Source of the DNA: Actinomycetes bacterium
Lineage (GTDB): Bacteria > Actinomycetota > Actinomycetes > Propionibacteriales > Propionibacteriaceae
Assembly (NCBI GenBank): GCA_023432725.1
Contig: JAEYUH010000111.1
Coordinates: 1 to 16,966, forward strand
Length of the DNA stretch: 16,966 nucleotides
Direction: 5' to 3'
Shown here: piece after piece, positions 1-8,193 of the stretch
How the letters are laid out: the number at the start of each line of letters is the position of its first letter
Position numbering within the stretch: position 1 is the stretch's first letter
Program-made: the position numbers and the translations under genes
Notes under the pieces: generated by a model
The model's database searches: none
What the model was told of the DNA's origin: nothing
Seen by the model: only the letters and a program-made list of their open reading frames with translations

Positions 1-1293
1 GCAGAGGACCGGTTGCGCGCCCTGTACGTCGCCGCCACCAGGGCCCAGTCCCAGCTCACCTTGTGGTGGACCCGCACCAAGCGCAATAACGAGCTCTCTG
101 CGCTGCACCGGTTGTTGTTCCGCGACCGGGTCGCCGGCGGGCCACCCGAGCCCGCCTACCGGGTGGACACCCCTCCCGGCAGCGGCCACCCGCGCGAACT
201 GCCCTGGCTTGAGGCGGCCGGCATCGCGGTGGAGGACTGCCCGGCGCCGGTGCCCGCTCGAAGGTCGCCGGCCCCCGGCCCGGCGACAGAGCTCCAGGAG
301 CCCGGCTGGGAACGCAGGATCGACCAGGTCTGGCGCCGGACGTCGTACTCGGGGCTCACCCAGGAGCTCCACGCCAGGCCTCCGGTCACCTGGGTAGCCC
401 ACCCCGTGGTGGACGACGAACCACCCCCTGACGAGGCGCTCGTGACACCGGCCCGCGGACCCGCCTCGCCGATGGCGGACCTGCCGGGCGGCGCCGCCTT
501 CGGCAGCCTCGTGCACCACGTCCTGGAGAACCTGGACTGGTACTGCCCCGATCCGGCGGACGAGCCGCAACTGCGGGAACGGCTCGAGCAGGCGTCGCTC
601 GCCGCGCTGCAGCGCTACCCGCTCGCCGGGGTGACCCCTGCCGCGCTGGCCGACGGCCTGCTCCCGAGCCTGGTGACGCCGCTGGGCCGGCTGACCGGTG
701 GCCTGTCGCTGGCGGAGCTGCCGGTCCGCGACCGGCTCAGCGAGCTCGACTTCGAGTTCCCGCTCGGCACCGCTGCCTCCACCACCACGGTCGCCGACGT
801 CGCTGCCTTGCTGCGCACCTGGCTGCCTGCCGACGACCCGCTGGCGGGCTACCCCGACGAGCTCGACCACCCCGGGCTGGCCGGCCAGGTGCTGCGCGGC
901 TTCCTGACCGGCAGCATCGACTCGGTGCTGCGGGTGCGCGGGGAGGCCGGGCCGCGGTTCCTCGTGGTGGACTACAAGACCAACCGCCTCGGTACGGCCA
1001 GCCCGCTCAGCCTTGACGACTACCGCCCCGAGGCCATGGCGGCCGAGATGATCCGCACCCACTACCCCCTGCAGGCGATCCTGTACTGCGTCGCGCTGCA
1101 CCGCTTCCTCGCCGCCCGGGTGCCCCGGTACGATCCGGCCGTCCACCTCGGCGGGGTCGGCTACCTGTTCGTCAGGGGAATGGCAGGACGCGACCTCAGC
1201 GACACCGAGCCGACCGGCGTCTTCAGCTGGTTCCCACCGGCCGGCCTGGTCAGCGAGCTGTCCGACCTGCTGGCGGATCGGAGGCCGCGATGA
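1..1293 (+). CDS. recB: RecB, C-terminal part (RecBCD helicase-nuclease subunit), 5' end outside window
   Basis: The frame is open from base 1, so the gene starts upstream; 430 C-terminal residues are present. The fragment opens inside UvrD-type helicase motif VI (LYVAATRA, residues 6-13), which completes the ATP site. After a variable linker comes the RecB-family nuclease domain. Its expected metal-site residues are all visible: His172 in GSLVHHVLE, Asp307 in GSIDSVL, Asp324 and Lys326 in VVDYKTN, and a Tyr in HYPLQAILY near residue 355. By family knowledge, RecB is the 3'-5' motor and the only nuclease of RecBCD, which resects double-strand breaks for RecA loading. The stop overlaps the recD start as ATGA, so the two are translationally coupled. 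recC usually precedes recB and should lie just upstream; it is not visible. Nothing suggests inactivation. Confidence 0.93.
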   Translation, partial: AEDRLRALYVAATRAQSQLTLWWTRTKRNNELSALHRLLFRDRVAGGPPEPAYRVDTPPGSGHPRELPWLEAAGIAVEDCPAPVPARRSPAPGPATELQEPGWERRIDQVWRRTSYSGLTQELHARPPVTWVAHPVVDDEPPPDEALVTPARGPASPMADLPGGAAFGSLVHHVLENLDWYCPDPADEPQLRERLEQASLAALQRYPLAGVTPAALADGLLPSLVTPLGRLTGGLSLAELPVRDRLSELDFEFPLGTAASTTTVADVAALLRTWLPADDPLAGYPDELDHPGLAGQVLRGFLTGSIDSVLRVRGEAGPRFLVVDYKTNRLGTASPLSLDDYRPEAMAAEMIRTHYPLQAILYCVALHRFLAARVPRYDPAVHLGGVGYLFVRGMAGRDLSDTEPTGVFSWFPPAGLVSELSDLLADRRPR

Positions 1294-3104
1294 CGACCCC
1301 CGACCTGGCCACGAGCCTGAGCCCCGGTCTGCTGCTGGACATGCACGCCACCGGCCTGCTGGCCTGGGGCGACGTCCACGTGGCCCAGAAGGTGTCCTAC
1401 CTCTACGGCGAGGATGATCAGCGGGTGCAGCTGGCCCTGGCGCTCGCGGTGCGGGCGCTGCGGGCCGGTCAGGTCTGCCTCGACCTGGCCGGCGTCACCG
1501 GCCAGGTGTTCGAGGCCGACGAGGCGGCGGTCACCGTTCCCGCCGCGCTGTGGCCCGAACCGGCCGGGTGGCGGCAGTCCGTCGATGACAGCCCGCTGGT
1601 CTCGCTCGGGCCGGACGCGCCCGGCGAGCGGCCATTGCGGCTGGTCGGCGACCTGCTCTACCTCGAGCGCTTCTGGCAGGAGGAGACCACAGTCGCCACC
1701 CAGCTGGTCAGCCGCCGCGAGGCTGCGGCGCAGGCCGCCGCCCTCGACCTCGGCGCCCTGCGGGCGGCGCGGGCCGAGCTCTTCCCCGCCGGCTCCGACC
1801 CCGACCAGGAGTTGGCGGCGGTGGTGAGCGCGCTGTCACCGGTGTCGGTGATCGCCGGAGGGCCCGGCACCGGCAAGACCACCACGCTCGCCCGGGTGCT
1901 CGCCATGCTGGTTCGCACCCGCCGCCCCGCCCCGGTGATCGCGCTGGCGGCCCCGACCGGGAAGGCGGCGGTTCGGATGGAGGAGGCGCTGAGCGGGGCG
2001 TTGGCCTCGTTGCCCGCCGACCTGGCCGCCGGCCTTTCCGGGCTGCGGGCCGGCACCATCCACCGCCTGCTGGGCTGGACCCCCGCCTCCCGGAGCCGGT
2101 TCGTTCACGACGCCGCCAACCCGTTGCCGCACGACGTGGTGGTGATCGACGAGGCGTCCATGGTGCCGGTCACCCAGCTCGCCCGGCTGCTGACCGCGCT
2201 GCGTCCACAGGCCCGCCTGATCCTGCTCGGCGACCCCGACCAGCTGGCCCCTGTCGACGCCGGCCCCGTGCTGCACGACATCGTGGAGGCTGAGGTCCCT
2301 CCCCCTGCCCCGCTGCGCTCGGCCCTGCACCAGCTGGGACTGCCCGATTCGGGAGCTGTGGTGCGCCTGCGGCACAACTACCGGTCCCGCCCGGCGCTGG
2401 CGGCGCTGGCCGCAGCGGTGCTTGAGCAGGACGCCGATCGCGCGGTGGCACTTGCTACCGCGGGCGAACCGGGGATCCTGCTGGCCGGCACCGCCGGCGA
2501 CACGCCGCTTCAGGAGCAGCTGGTGCGCCAGGGCAGCGCCATGATCGAGGCGGCCCGCGACGGCCGGATCACCGACGCGCTCGCCCAGCTCGAGGTGCAC
2601 CGCCTGCTGTGCGCGCATCGACGCGGCCCCTACGGCGTGGCCCTGTGGTCGCGGCAGGTCGAGGAGTGGCTGGCAGCCGCCGTCCCCGGCTTCGACCCGA
2701 CCCTGACCTGGTACCCGGGACGGCCGCTGCTGGTGACGCAGAACGCCACCGACCTGGGGCTGTTCAACGGCGACACCGGCGTGGTGGTCGCCGACCCGGG
2801 TGGCTTGCGCGCCCACTTCGCGCGGGGGTCACGGGTGCACTCCATCTCGCCCTTCCTGCTCGACAGCGTCCAGACCGTGCACGCGATGACCGTCCACAAG
2901 GCCCAGGGCAGCCAGTTCGACCAGGTGACGGTCGTGCTCCCGCCCCCCGACTCGCCGTTGCTGACCCGGGAACTGCTGTACACAGCCGTCACGCGGGCGC
3001 GCTCCCAGGTCACGCTGATCGGCAGCGTCGAGTCGCTGGTGACGGCGGTGACCAGCCCACCGCGGCCGGCCGGCGGGTTGCGGGCCCGGTTGGCCGGGGG
3101 GTGA
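1290..3104 (+). CDS. recD: RecD, 5'-3' helicase subunit of RecBCD
   Basis: This 604-residue SF1B helicase has the usual length for actinobacterial RecD. The N-terminal RecD region (VSYLYGEDDQRVQLALAL, near 35-52) is followed by Walker A GGPGTGKTTT (190-199), motif Ia APTGKAA (221-227), Walker B VVVIDEASM (283-291) and motif III LLGDPDQLAPVDAG (312-325). A RHNYRS segment comes next, and the C-terminal motifs are TVHKAQGSQFDQV and LYTAVTRARSQV. The ATG overlaps the recB stop by four bases, which fixes the start. In the family, RecD is the fast 5'-3' motor on the 5'-ended strand and controls RecB nuclease activity. The stop sits one base from the stop of the opposing metallopeptidase gene, leaving no room for a conventional terminator. 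The C-terminal tail after motif VI is short and rich in Gly, Pro and Arg. Confidence 0.96.
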   Translation: MTTPDLATSLSPGLLLDMHATGLLAWGDVHVAQKVSYLYGEDDQRVQLALALAVRALRAGQVCLDLAGVTGQVFEADEAAVTVPAALWPEPAGWRQSVDDSPLVSLGPDAPGERPLRLVGDLLYLERFWQEETTVATQLVSRREAAAQAAALDLGALRAARAELFPAGSDPDQELAAVVSALSPVSVIAGGPGTGKTTTLARVLAMLVRTRRPAPVIALAAPTGKAAVRMEEALSGALASLPADLAAGLSGLRAGTIHRLLGWTPASRSRFVHDAANPLPHDVVVIDEASMVPVTQLARLLTALRPQARLILLGDPDQLAPVDAGPVLHDIVEAEVPPPAPLRSALHQLGLPDSGAVVRLRHNYRSRPALAALAAAVLEQDADRAVALATAGEPGILLAGTAGDTPLQEQLVRQGSAMIEAARDGRITDALAQLEVHRLLCAHRRGPYGVALWSRQVEEWLAAAVPGFDPTLTWYPGRPLLVTQNATDLGLFNGDTGVVVADPGGLRAHFARGSRVHSISPFLLDSVQTVHAMTVHKAQGSQFDQVTVVLPPPDSPLLTRELLYTAVTRARSQVTLIGSVESLVTAVTSPPRPAGGLRARLAGG

Positions 3105-3105
3105 G

Positions 3106-4122
3106 TCAGGCGACCTCGTCCGGCGACGCGACGAAGGTGTTGCAGGCGGCGACCGCGGTGGTGGACAGCCCCGTGGTGATCCAGTGCAGGCCGGACGCGG
3201 GGGCGCCGTGGGTGCGGGGCCGGCCCGGGTGGTCGCCCCTGGCGTAGGTGTCCTCCCCCAGCAGCTCCCGTTCAGCCTCGGTCAGCCCGGTCGCCGTCGC
3301 GAGGGCGTTGATAGCCAGTCCGCCCAGGCAGTCGGCCTGCAGTTCGGTGCGCCGGTTGTACTCCAGGGCGAGGTCAGGTTCCGCGTCCTGCTGGAAGGCC
3401 CACTCGGCCATCAGGACGCCGGTGCGGCCCTGCAGGGCGTGGCCCACCTCGTGCGCGAGGGTGTTGTCGACCGCCAGCGGGGTGGTGCTGTACAGCGGGC
3501 GCCCACGGTCGACCGCGTAGAAGATCCGCTGGTCGGCCGGGCAGTAGAAGGCGGCGGCCGCGTCCATGGAAGGGCTCGTCCCGCAGGCAGTGGTGATCGG
3601 CTGGTCGTAGCTCAGCACCGGCGACTGCGGCAGGACGAAGCCTGCGGTCGCCATCGGAGCGGACCAGACCCGCATCAGGCATTCCATCGTCGCCGCGAGG
3701 TGGGCGTCCAGCGCGGCGAGCTCACCGGGACGGGGGTCGTCCAGTCGGGTGATCGCGCAGTCGACGGCTGCCAGGGTCTCGCCGTAGAGCCGGTTGTCCT
3801 CCAGCCAGGCCTTCGCCTCGTCCCATGACTGGGGGTACGGCAGCGGAGGCGGGTCGAAGTCATCGGCGGGGCCGGTGGTCGGTGCCGGCGTCGGGGTGGA
3901 CGCTGTGGGGGTTTCGCTCGGTGACGGGCTGTCGCTCGGGGACGGGGCAGGGGTCGCGGGCGCGGTGGGTGCCGGCGTACCGCCGGCCTCGGGCCGATTG
4001 AGGTAGCTCGTCAGACCGAAGGCGAAGAAGCCGGCCGCCAGCGCCAGCGCCGCGCCGAGCGCGACCATTCCCCACGGCCCCGGACGGCGGGCCGCCGGAG
4101 CCGACCACGGCTGTGCTGTCAT
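3106..4122 (-). CDS. membrane-anchored putative neutral zinc metallopeptidase
   Basis: The protein has 338 residues. One hydrophobic segment (about 18-40) follows a short basic N-terminus, which predicts an uncleaved signal anchor with the catalytic part outside the membrane. Residues 44-88 form a Pro/Ser/Thr/Ala-rich linker typical of wall-spanning spacers. The catalytic signature is HEVGH at 224-228 (NTLAHEVGHALQ), with a probable third zinc ligand Glu260 in RRTELQADC. This arrangement matches the YpfJ-type putative neutral zinc metallopeptidases. Six Cys (122, 148, 180, 194, 265, 327) could form disulfides. The ATG has a purine-rich GGGGGAG just upstream. The gene lies 45 bases after nudC on the same strand, so it may be the last gene of the adnA-adnB-nudC transcript, though a functional link is not obvious. 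Substrate unknown. Confidence 0.85.
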   Translation of the reverse strand: MTAQPWSAPAARRPGPWGMVALGAALALAAGFFAFGLTSYLNRPEAGGTPAPTAPATPAPSPSDSPSPSETPTASTPTPAPTTGPADDFDPPPLPYPQSWDEAKAWLEDNRLYGETLAAVDCAITRLDDPRPGELAALDAHLAATMECLMRVWSAPMATAGFVLPQSPVLSYDQPITTACGTSPSMDAAAAFYCPADQRIFYAVDRGRPLYSTTPLAVDNTLAHEVGHALQGRTGVLMAEWAFQQDAEPDLALEYNRRTELQADCLGGLAINALATATGLTEAERELLGEDTYARGDHPGRPRTHGAPASGLHWITTGLSTTAVAACNTFVASPDEVA

Positions 4123-4167
4123 CTCTCCCCCTCTGGCGGGGATTCTCCGCGACCGCGGGCCGTGGCG

Positions 4168-5052
4168 CTAGTGCCGGTCCACGCCAGGCCGGGCGCCGCC
4201 GTCGGCACCCGCCGACCGCCACTCCGCGATCATCCGGTAGGCGATCGACGTACTGGACGGAAGCAGGACCTCCCGGGTGGCGAGGGCGGCGGCGAGGTCC
4301 TCGCGGCTGAACCAGCGGGCCTGCTCGATCTCCGTGGTGTCGACGGTGAGGTGGGGGTCGGCGGCGCGCGCCCGGAAGGCCACCATGACCGAGCGCGGGA
4401 ACGGCCAGGGCTGCGAGCCGAGGTACTGCACGTCGGTGACGCACAGGCCGACCTCCTCCAGGACCTCGCGGTACACCGCCTGCTCCAGCGACTCCCCCGC
4501 CTCGAGGAAACCTGCGAACACCGACATCCGGCCGGGCGCCCAGACCGCCTGGCGGCCCAGCAGCAGCCGATCGGCGGGGTCGGTGATGGCGACGATCACC
4601 GCGGGGTCGACCCGCGGGTAGGTCTCCCGGCCGCAGCCGGGGCAGCGCCGGGCGAGCCCCGCGCGGGCCACCTGAGTCGGGGTCGCGCAGGAACTGCAGA
4701 AGCGGGCGACGTGGTGCCACCCGGCCAGGGCGCTCGCAGTGAAGGCAAGCTCGAGTTCGACCCCGTCGAGCCCCTCCATCACCACCCGCAGCGGTTGCCC
4801 GTCCGGCACCTCCGCGACCAGGTCGATGAAGACAGGTTCGCCCTCCAGCAGGCCGAGGAGCAGCTGCCGCTCGGTGAGCGGGCCGGCGGCGGGACGGTAG
4901 CCCGGCGCCCCGTCCGACCAGGCGAGCGCGCCCTGCCCCGACACCGCGAGGACCCGCGCTGCCGGGTGCTCCCATTGCCGAGCCACCCAGGCGGGGTCGC
5001 CCCGCCGGTCCTCGGCGCGGTCCAGCCGACCCGGGCTCTGCCAGCTCGTCAT
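4168..5052 (-). CDS. nudC: NudC-type NAD(H) pyrophosphatase / RNA de-NADding Nudix hydrolase
   Basis: This is a complete 294-residue NudC. A zinc ribbon with Cys119, Cys122, Cys137 and Cys140 precedes the Nudix domain. The Nudix box at 181-203 fits GX5EX7REUXEEXGU exactly (G181, E187, R195, E196, E199, E200, G202). Ten residues later comes SQPWPFP (213-219), the hallmark separating NADH pyrophosphatases from other Nudix enzymes. By family knowledge it hydrolyses NAD(H) to NMN(H) and AMP and removes NAD caps from RNA in the cytoplasm. The ATG starts nine bases after the adnB stop with only a weak Shine-Dalgarno, so coupled translation is likely. In Mycobacterium tuberculosis, nudC (Rv3199c) lies just beyond adnA-adnB with one channel gene between; here that gene is absent. 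The short N-terminal domain is poorly conserved, as is usual. Confidence 0.95.
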   Translation of the reverse strand: MTSWQSPGRLDRAEDRRGDPAWVARQWEHPAARVLAVSGQGALAWSDGAPGYRPAAGPLTERQLLLGLLEGEPVFIDLVAEVPDGQPLRVVMEGLDGVELELAFTASALAGWHHVARFCSSCATPTQVARAGLARRCPGCGRETYPRVDPAVIVAITDPADRLLLGRQAVWAPGRMSVFAGFLEAGESLEQAVYREVLEEVGLCVTDVQYLGSQPWPFPRSVMVAFRARAADPHLTVDTTEIEQARWFSREDLAAALATREVLLPSSTSIAYRMIAEWRSAGADGGARPGVDRH

Positions 5053-5061
5053 GCGGACACG

Positions 5062-8000
5062 CTATGCCCGGCCCTGCAGGTCGGCGACCAGCGCCACCAG
5101 GGTGTCGTGATCCGGCAGGTCCGGTGGCCGCACCACAGCGCCGGTGGGCACCTCGTAGAACACCGCATCGACCTCGTCGGGCGACACCCCCTGCAGGTCG
5201 GCCCACGCCTGCCGGTAGAAGGCGAGCTGCAGCGGATCCGCCCGGCCCGCCCAGCCGGTCTTCCAGTCCACCACCTGGAAGCGGTAGCCCGGGGGGCCGG
5301 GCAGCACGGCATCGATCCGGCCCCGCACCAGACGGCCGCCGAGCTGCATCGTGAACGGGACCTCCACCGCCAGCGGCACGGCGTCGGCGTACGGCCCGGC
5401 GAGGAAGGCCGCCCGCAACTCGGCGTCCACCTCCGCCAGCTCGATCTCGAGGTCGTCGGCGAGCGCCGCCTGGGCGGCGAAGCGCTGCTCAAGCCAGCGG
5501 TGGAACCCTGTCCCGGCCCGCTGCTCGGCGCCCACCAGCCGCGGCATCGGCCGGACCAGGTCGGCGAGGTAGCCGCCGGGGTCGTGGCGCAGCCGCGCGA
5601 GGCCGGTCACCGAGAGGTAGGGCGGCAGCACGAGCTGTCGCCGCCGGTCGGCGTCCGCCCTGGCCTGCGCCGTGAGCGCCTCACGCCAGCGGCGCCACTG
5701 ACGCGCCTCGGCAGCCTCGTCGAGATCGGCTAGGGCGGGGGCGACCGTGGCCTGCCGGACCAGCTCTGCCGCATCCCGGCGGCGCTGCCAGGCCGCCGAG
5801 TCGTCGACGACCGGCCAGCGGGTCGCCACCTCGGCCAGACTCAGCGGGTTCTCCGCAGACAGCTCAGGCGGGTCGGCGACCGCCGAGGCGTGGCGGGTGA
5901 GCACCGCCAGGTAGTCGGAGCGTCGGCGCGGCCTGACCAACTGCGCATCCCAGGTGTGGCTGGTGGCGTACAGCCGCCGGCGCGCCCTGGTCACCGCCAC
6001 GTAGGCGAGCCGGTCCTCGGACTGCCGCTGATCGGCGGTCAGCGCGGCGGCGAACTCCTTGACGGTGGTGTTGGTGGGCAGGCCGAGTTGCGGGACGGCG
6101 GCCGCGTCGCCACGCAACGGGTTGGGGATCACGGCGGCGTTGCGCAGCCAATTGCCGGTGACCCGGTCACTGGGGAAGACGTCGGCAGCGAGCGCGGGGA
6201 GGAACACGACGTCCCACTCCAGACCCTTGGCACGGTGGACGGTGAGCAGCTTGACGGAGTCGTCGTCGGAGATCACTGCCTGCTCCAGCCCGACGCCGTA
6301 CTCCCGCTCGGCCTCGAACCAGCCCAGCAGGCCGGCCAGCGACGCCTCGCCGTCGATCTCGCTGTAGCCGGCCACTGCCTGCACGAAGGCGGCGAGCTGG
6401 GTGGCGTCACCGCCTTCGGCGAGCAGTTCGACCTCGAGCCCGAGGGTGTCGATGACCCGCGCCGTCAGGTCGACCACCGATTCCGAGGCCCACCGGCGCA
6501 GCCCGGCGAACTCGGCGGCGAACGCGGCGCAGCGGACCCGGGCCGCCTCGCTGAGCCGGGTCTCCCCCGGCGCCTGGACCGCTTCCAGCAGGCTCGGCAC
6601 CCTGGCGGAGTCGTTGCCGGACAGCAGGGCGACCAGCGCCTCTTCCAGCGGGGCGTCCCCGTCGCGGGCGGGACGGCCGGACAGCTGGACGGCGCGCCGT
6701 CCAATCGCCTCGAGGTCGGCGATCCCGATCGCCCAACGCGGCGAGGTCAGCAACCGGACAAGGGCGGGGTTGTCCGCCGGGTCGGCCAGCAGCCTCAGGG
6801 TGGCGACCACCTCGGCGATCGCCGGCAGCTCCAGCAGCCCACCCAGTCCGACGATCTCGGCGGGCACCTGGCGCTCCACCAGTTCGGCGTAGAGCGTGCC
6901 GATGGCGGCGTTGCGCCGGGTCAGCACGGCGATGTCCGACCAACGCCCCACCGCCCCGGTCTCGTGCTCGGCGACGACCCGGTCGGCGAGCCAGGCGACC
7001 TCCTGCGGCCAGGTGTCGAACTCCGCCACCTCGAGCCTCGCCGGCGGGGTGCCGGGCGGGCAGACCAGGTCGAGGTCGAGCCCTGCGGCGGCCAGCACCG
7101 GGTCGGAGCGGATCGGGCCGGCCAGTTCGTTCGCGGCATCGAGGATGCGCTGCCCGGAGCGCCGGTTGACGGTGAGCGCGAAGACCTGCGCCGGGGACCC
7201 GCCGGCGGCAGGGAAGTCGGTGGCGAACCGCAGGATGTTGCTGGCGGCGGCGCCGCGCCAGGTGTAGATCGCCTGGCAGGGGTCGCCCACCGCGGTGACC
7301 GGGTGCCCGCGGCCCGTCGACGGGTCGGTTCCGGAGAACAGGCCGGCGAGCAGCCGTGACTGCGCCGCCGAGGTGTCCTGGTACTCGTCGAGCAGGACGA
7401 CGGCGAACTCGTTCCGCAGGGCTTCCGAGACCGCCGGCACCTCGGTCGCGAGCCGGGCGGCCGATGCCATCTGGTCGGCGAACTCGACGAACCCTGACTG
7501 CTGCTTGAGCTCTTCGTAACGGCCGACGAGGCCCGCCAGTTCGAGGCGTTCCTCGGCGACGGCGGCGGCTCGCGCCAGCTCGGCGTACATCCCGCCCCGC
7601 CAGGTGGGGGCTGCCGCGAGCTCGGCGAGGAAACGCTCGGCGTGCCCGACCAGGTCGTCGGAGGCGACCAGGTGGGAACGCAGCTCCCCGGCGAGTTCGA
7701 CCAGCCGCTGCGTCACCGAATCGGGGCGCAACCGGGACAGGTGGCGCAGCGGGGCGGGCGGATCGGCGACGACCCTTGCGGCCAGCCGGAACCGGGCGGC
7801 ACCGGTGATCAGGCGCGCCCCCGGCTCGAGGCCGAGCATCAGTCCGTGCTCGTTGACCAGCCGGCCTGCGAAGGCGTCGTAGGTGAGGACGAGTTCCTCG
7901 CCGCCGTCAAGGGAGTGAAGCCCGGCGCGGGCCAGGGCCGCCCTGACCCGCGCCGACAGCTCGCCTGCCGCCTTGCGGGTGAAGGTCAGGCCCAGCACCT

Positions 8001-8193
8001 GATCGGGACGCACAGCACCCGACCCGACCAGCCAGACCACCCGTGCCGCCATCACGGTCGTCTTGCCGGAACCCGCTCCGGCGATGATCACCCCGGGGGC
8101 CAGCGGGGCGGCGATCGCTGCCAGCTGCTGGTCGGAGAACGGGATTCCCAGCAGGTCGGCGAGCTGGCCGGGGTCGTGCAGAACGGCGCTCAT
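5062..8193 (-). CDS. adnB: AdnB, UvrD-like helicase with RecB-like nuclease (AdnAB DSB resection complex)
   Basis: This 1043-residue protein has an SF1A motor followed by a RecB-family nuclease. Motor motifs are FSDQQLAAI (19-27), Walker A GAGSGKTT (39-46), Walker B LLDEYQDTS (267-275), GDPCQAIYTWRG (303-314), LTVHRAKGLEWDVV and the motif VI-like LAYVAVTRARRRL. All look intact, as expected for the dominant motor of the pair. The C-terminal nuclease keeps His898, Asp961 (GRIDAV), Asp976 and Lys978 (VVDWKTG) and Tyr993 (QLAFY). No cysteine set for an Fe-S cluster flanks it. AdnA plus AdnB resect double-strand breaks in mycobacteria, where both genes lie in this order. The ATG overlaps the adnA stop by four bases (ATGA), which fixes the start. 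Assignment as AdnB rather than AdnA rests on gene order, complete motor motifs and absence of the Fe-S cysteines. Confidence 0.93.
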   Translation of the reverse strand: MSAVLHDPGQLADLLGIPFSDQQLAAIAAPLAPGVIIAGAGSGKTTVMAARVVWLVGSGAVRPDQVLGLTFTRKAAGELSARVRAALARAGLHSLDGGEELVLTYDAFAGRLVNEHGLMLGLEPGARLITGAARFRLAARVVADPPAPLRHLSRLRPDSVTQRLVELAGELRSHLVASDDLVGHAERFLAELAAAPTWRGGMYAELARAAAVAEERLELAGLVGRYEELKQQSGFVEFADQMASAARLATEVPAVSEALRNEFAVVLLDEYQDTSAAQSRLLAGLFSGTDPSTGRGHPVTAVGDPCQAIYTWRGAAASNILRFATDFPAAGGSPAQVFALTVNRRSGQRILDAANELAGPIRSDPVLAAAGLDLDLVCPPGTPPARLEVAEFDTWPQEVAWLADRVVAEHETGAVGRWSDIAVLTRRNAAIGTLYAELVERQVPAEIVGLGGLLELPAIAEVVATLRLLADPADNPALVRLLTSPRWAIGIADLEAIGRRAVQLSGRPARDGDAPLEEALVALLSGNDSARVPSLLEAVQAPGETRLSEAARVRCAAFAAEFAGLRRWASESVVDLTARVIDTLGLEVELLAEGGDATQLAAFVQAVAGYSEIDGEASLAGLLGWFEAEREYGVGLEQAVISDDDSVKLLTVHRAKGLEWDVVFLPALAADVFPSDRVTGNWLRNAAVIPNPLRGDAAAVPQLGLPTNTTVKEFAAALTADQRQSEDRLAYVAVTRARRRLYATSHTWDAQLVRPRRRSDYLAVLTRHASAVADPPELSAENPLSLAEVATRWPVVDDSAAWQRRRDAAELVRQATVAPALADLDEAAEARQWRRWREALTAQARADADRRRQLVLPPYLSVTGLARLRHDPGGYLADLVRPMPRLVGAEQRAGTGFHRWLEQRFAAQAALADDLEIELAEVDAELRAAFLAGPYADAVPLAVEVPFTMQLGGRLVRGRIDAVLPGPPGYRFQVVDWKTGWAGRADPLQLAFYRQAWADLQGVSPDEVDAVFYEVPTGAVVRPPDLPDHDTLVALVADLQGRA

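Noticed and set aside
1843..1850. Second TGTCGGTG octamer, inside recD
   Set aside because: It lies in coding sequence over conserved residues just before Walker A and has no -10-like box eight bases on; a chance match.
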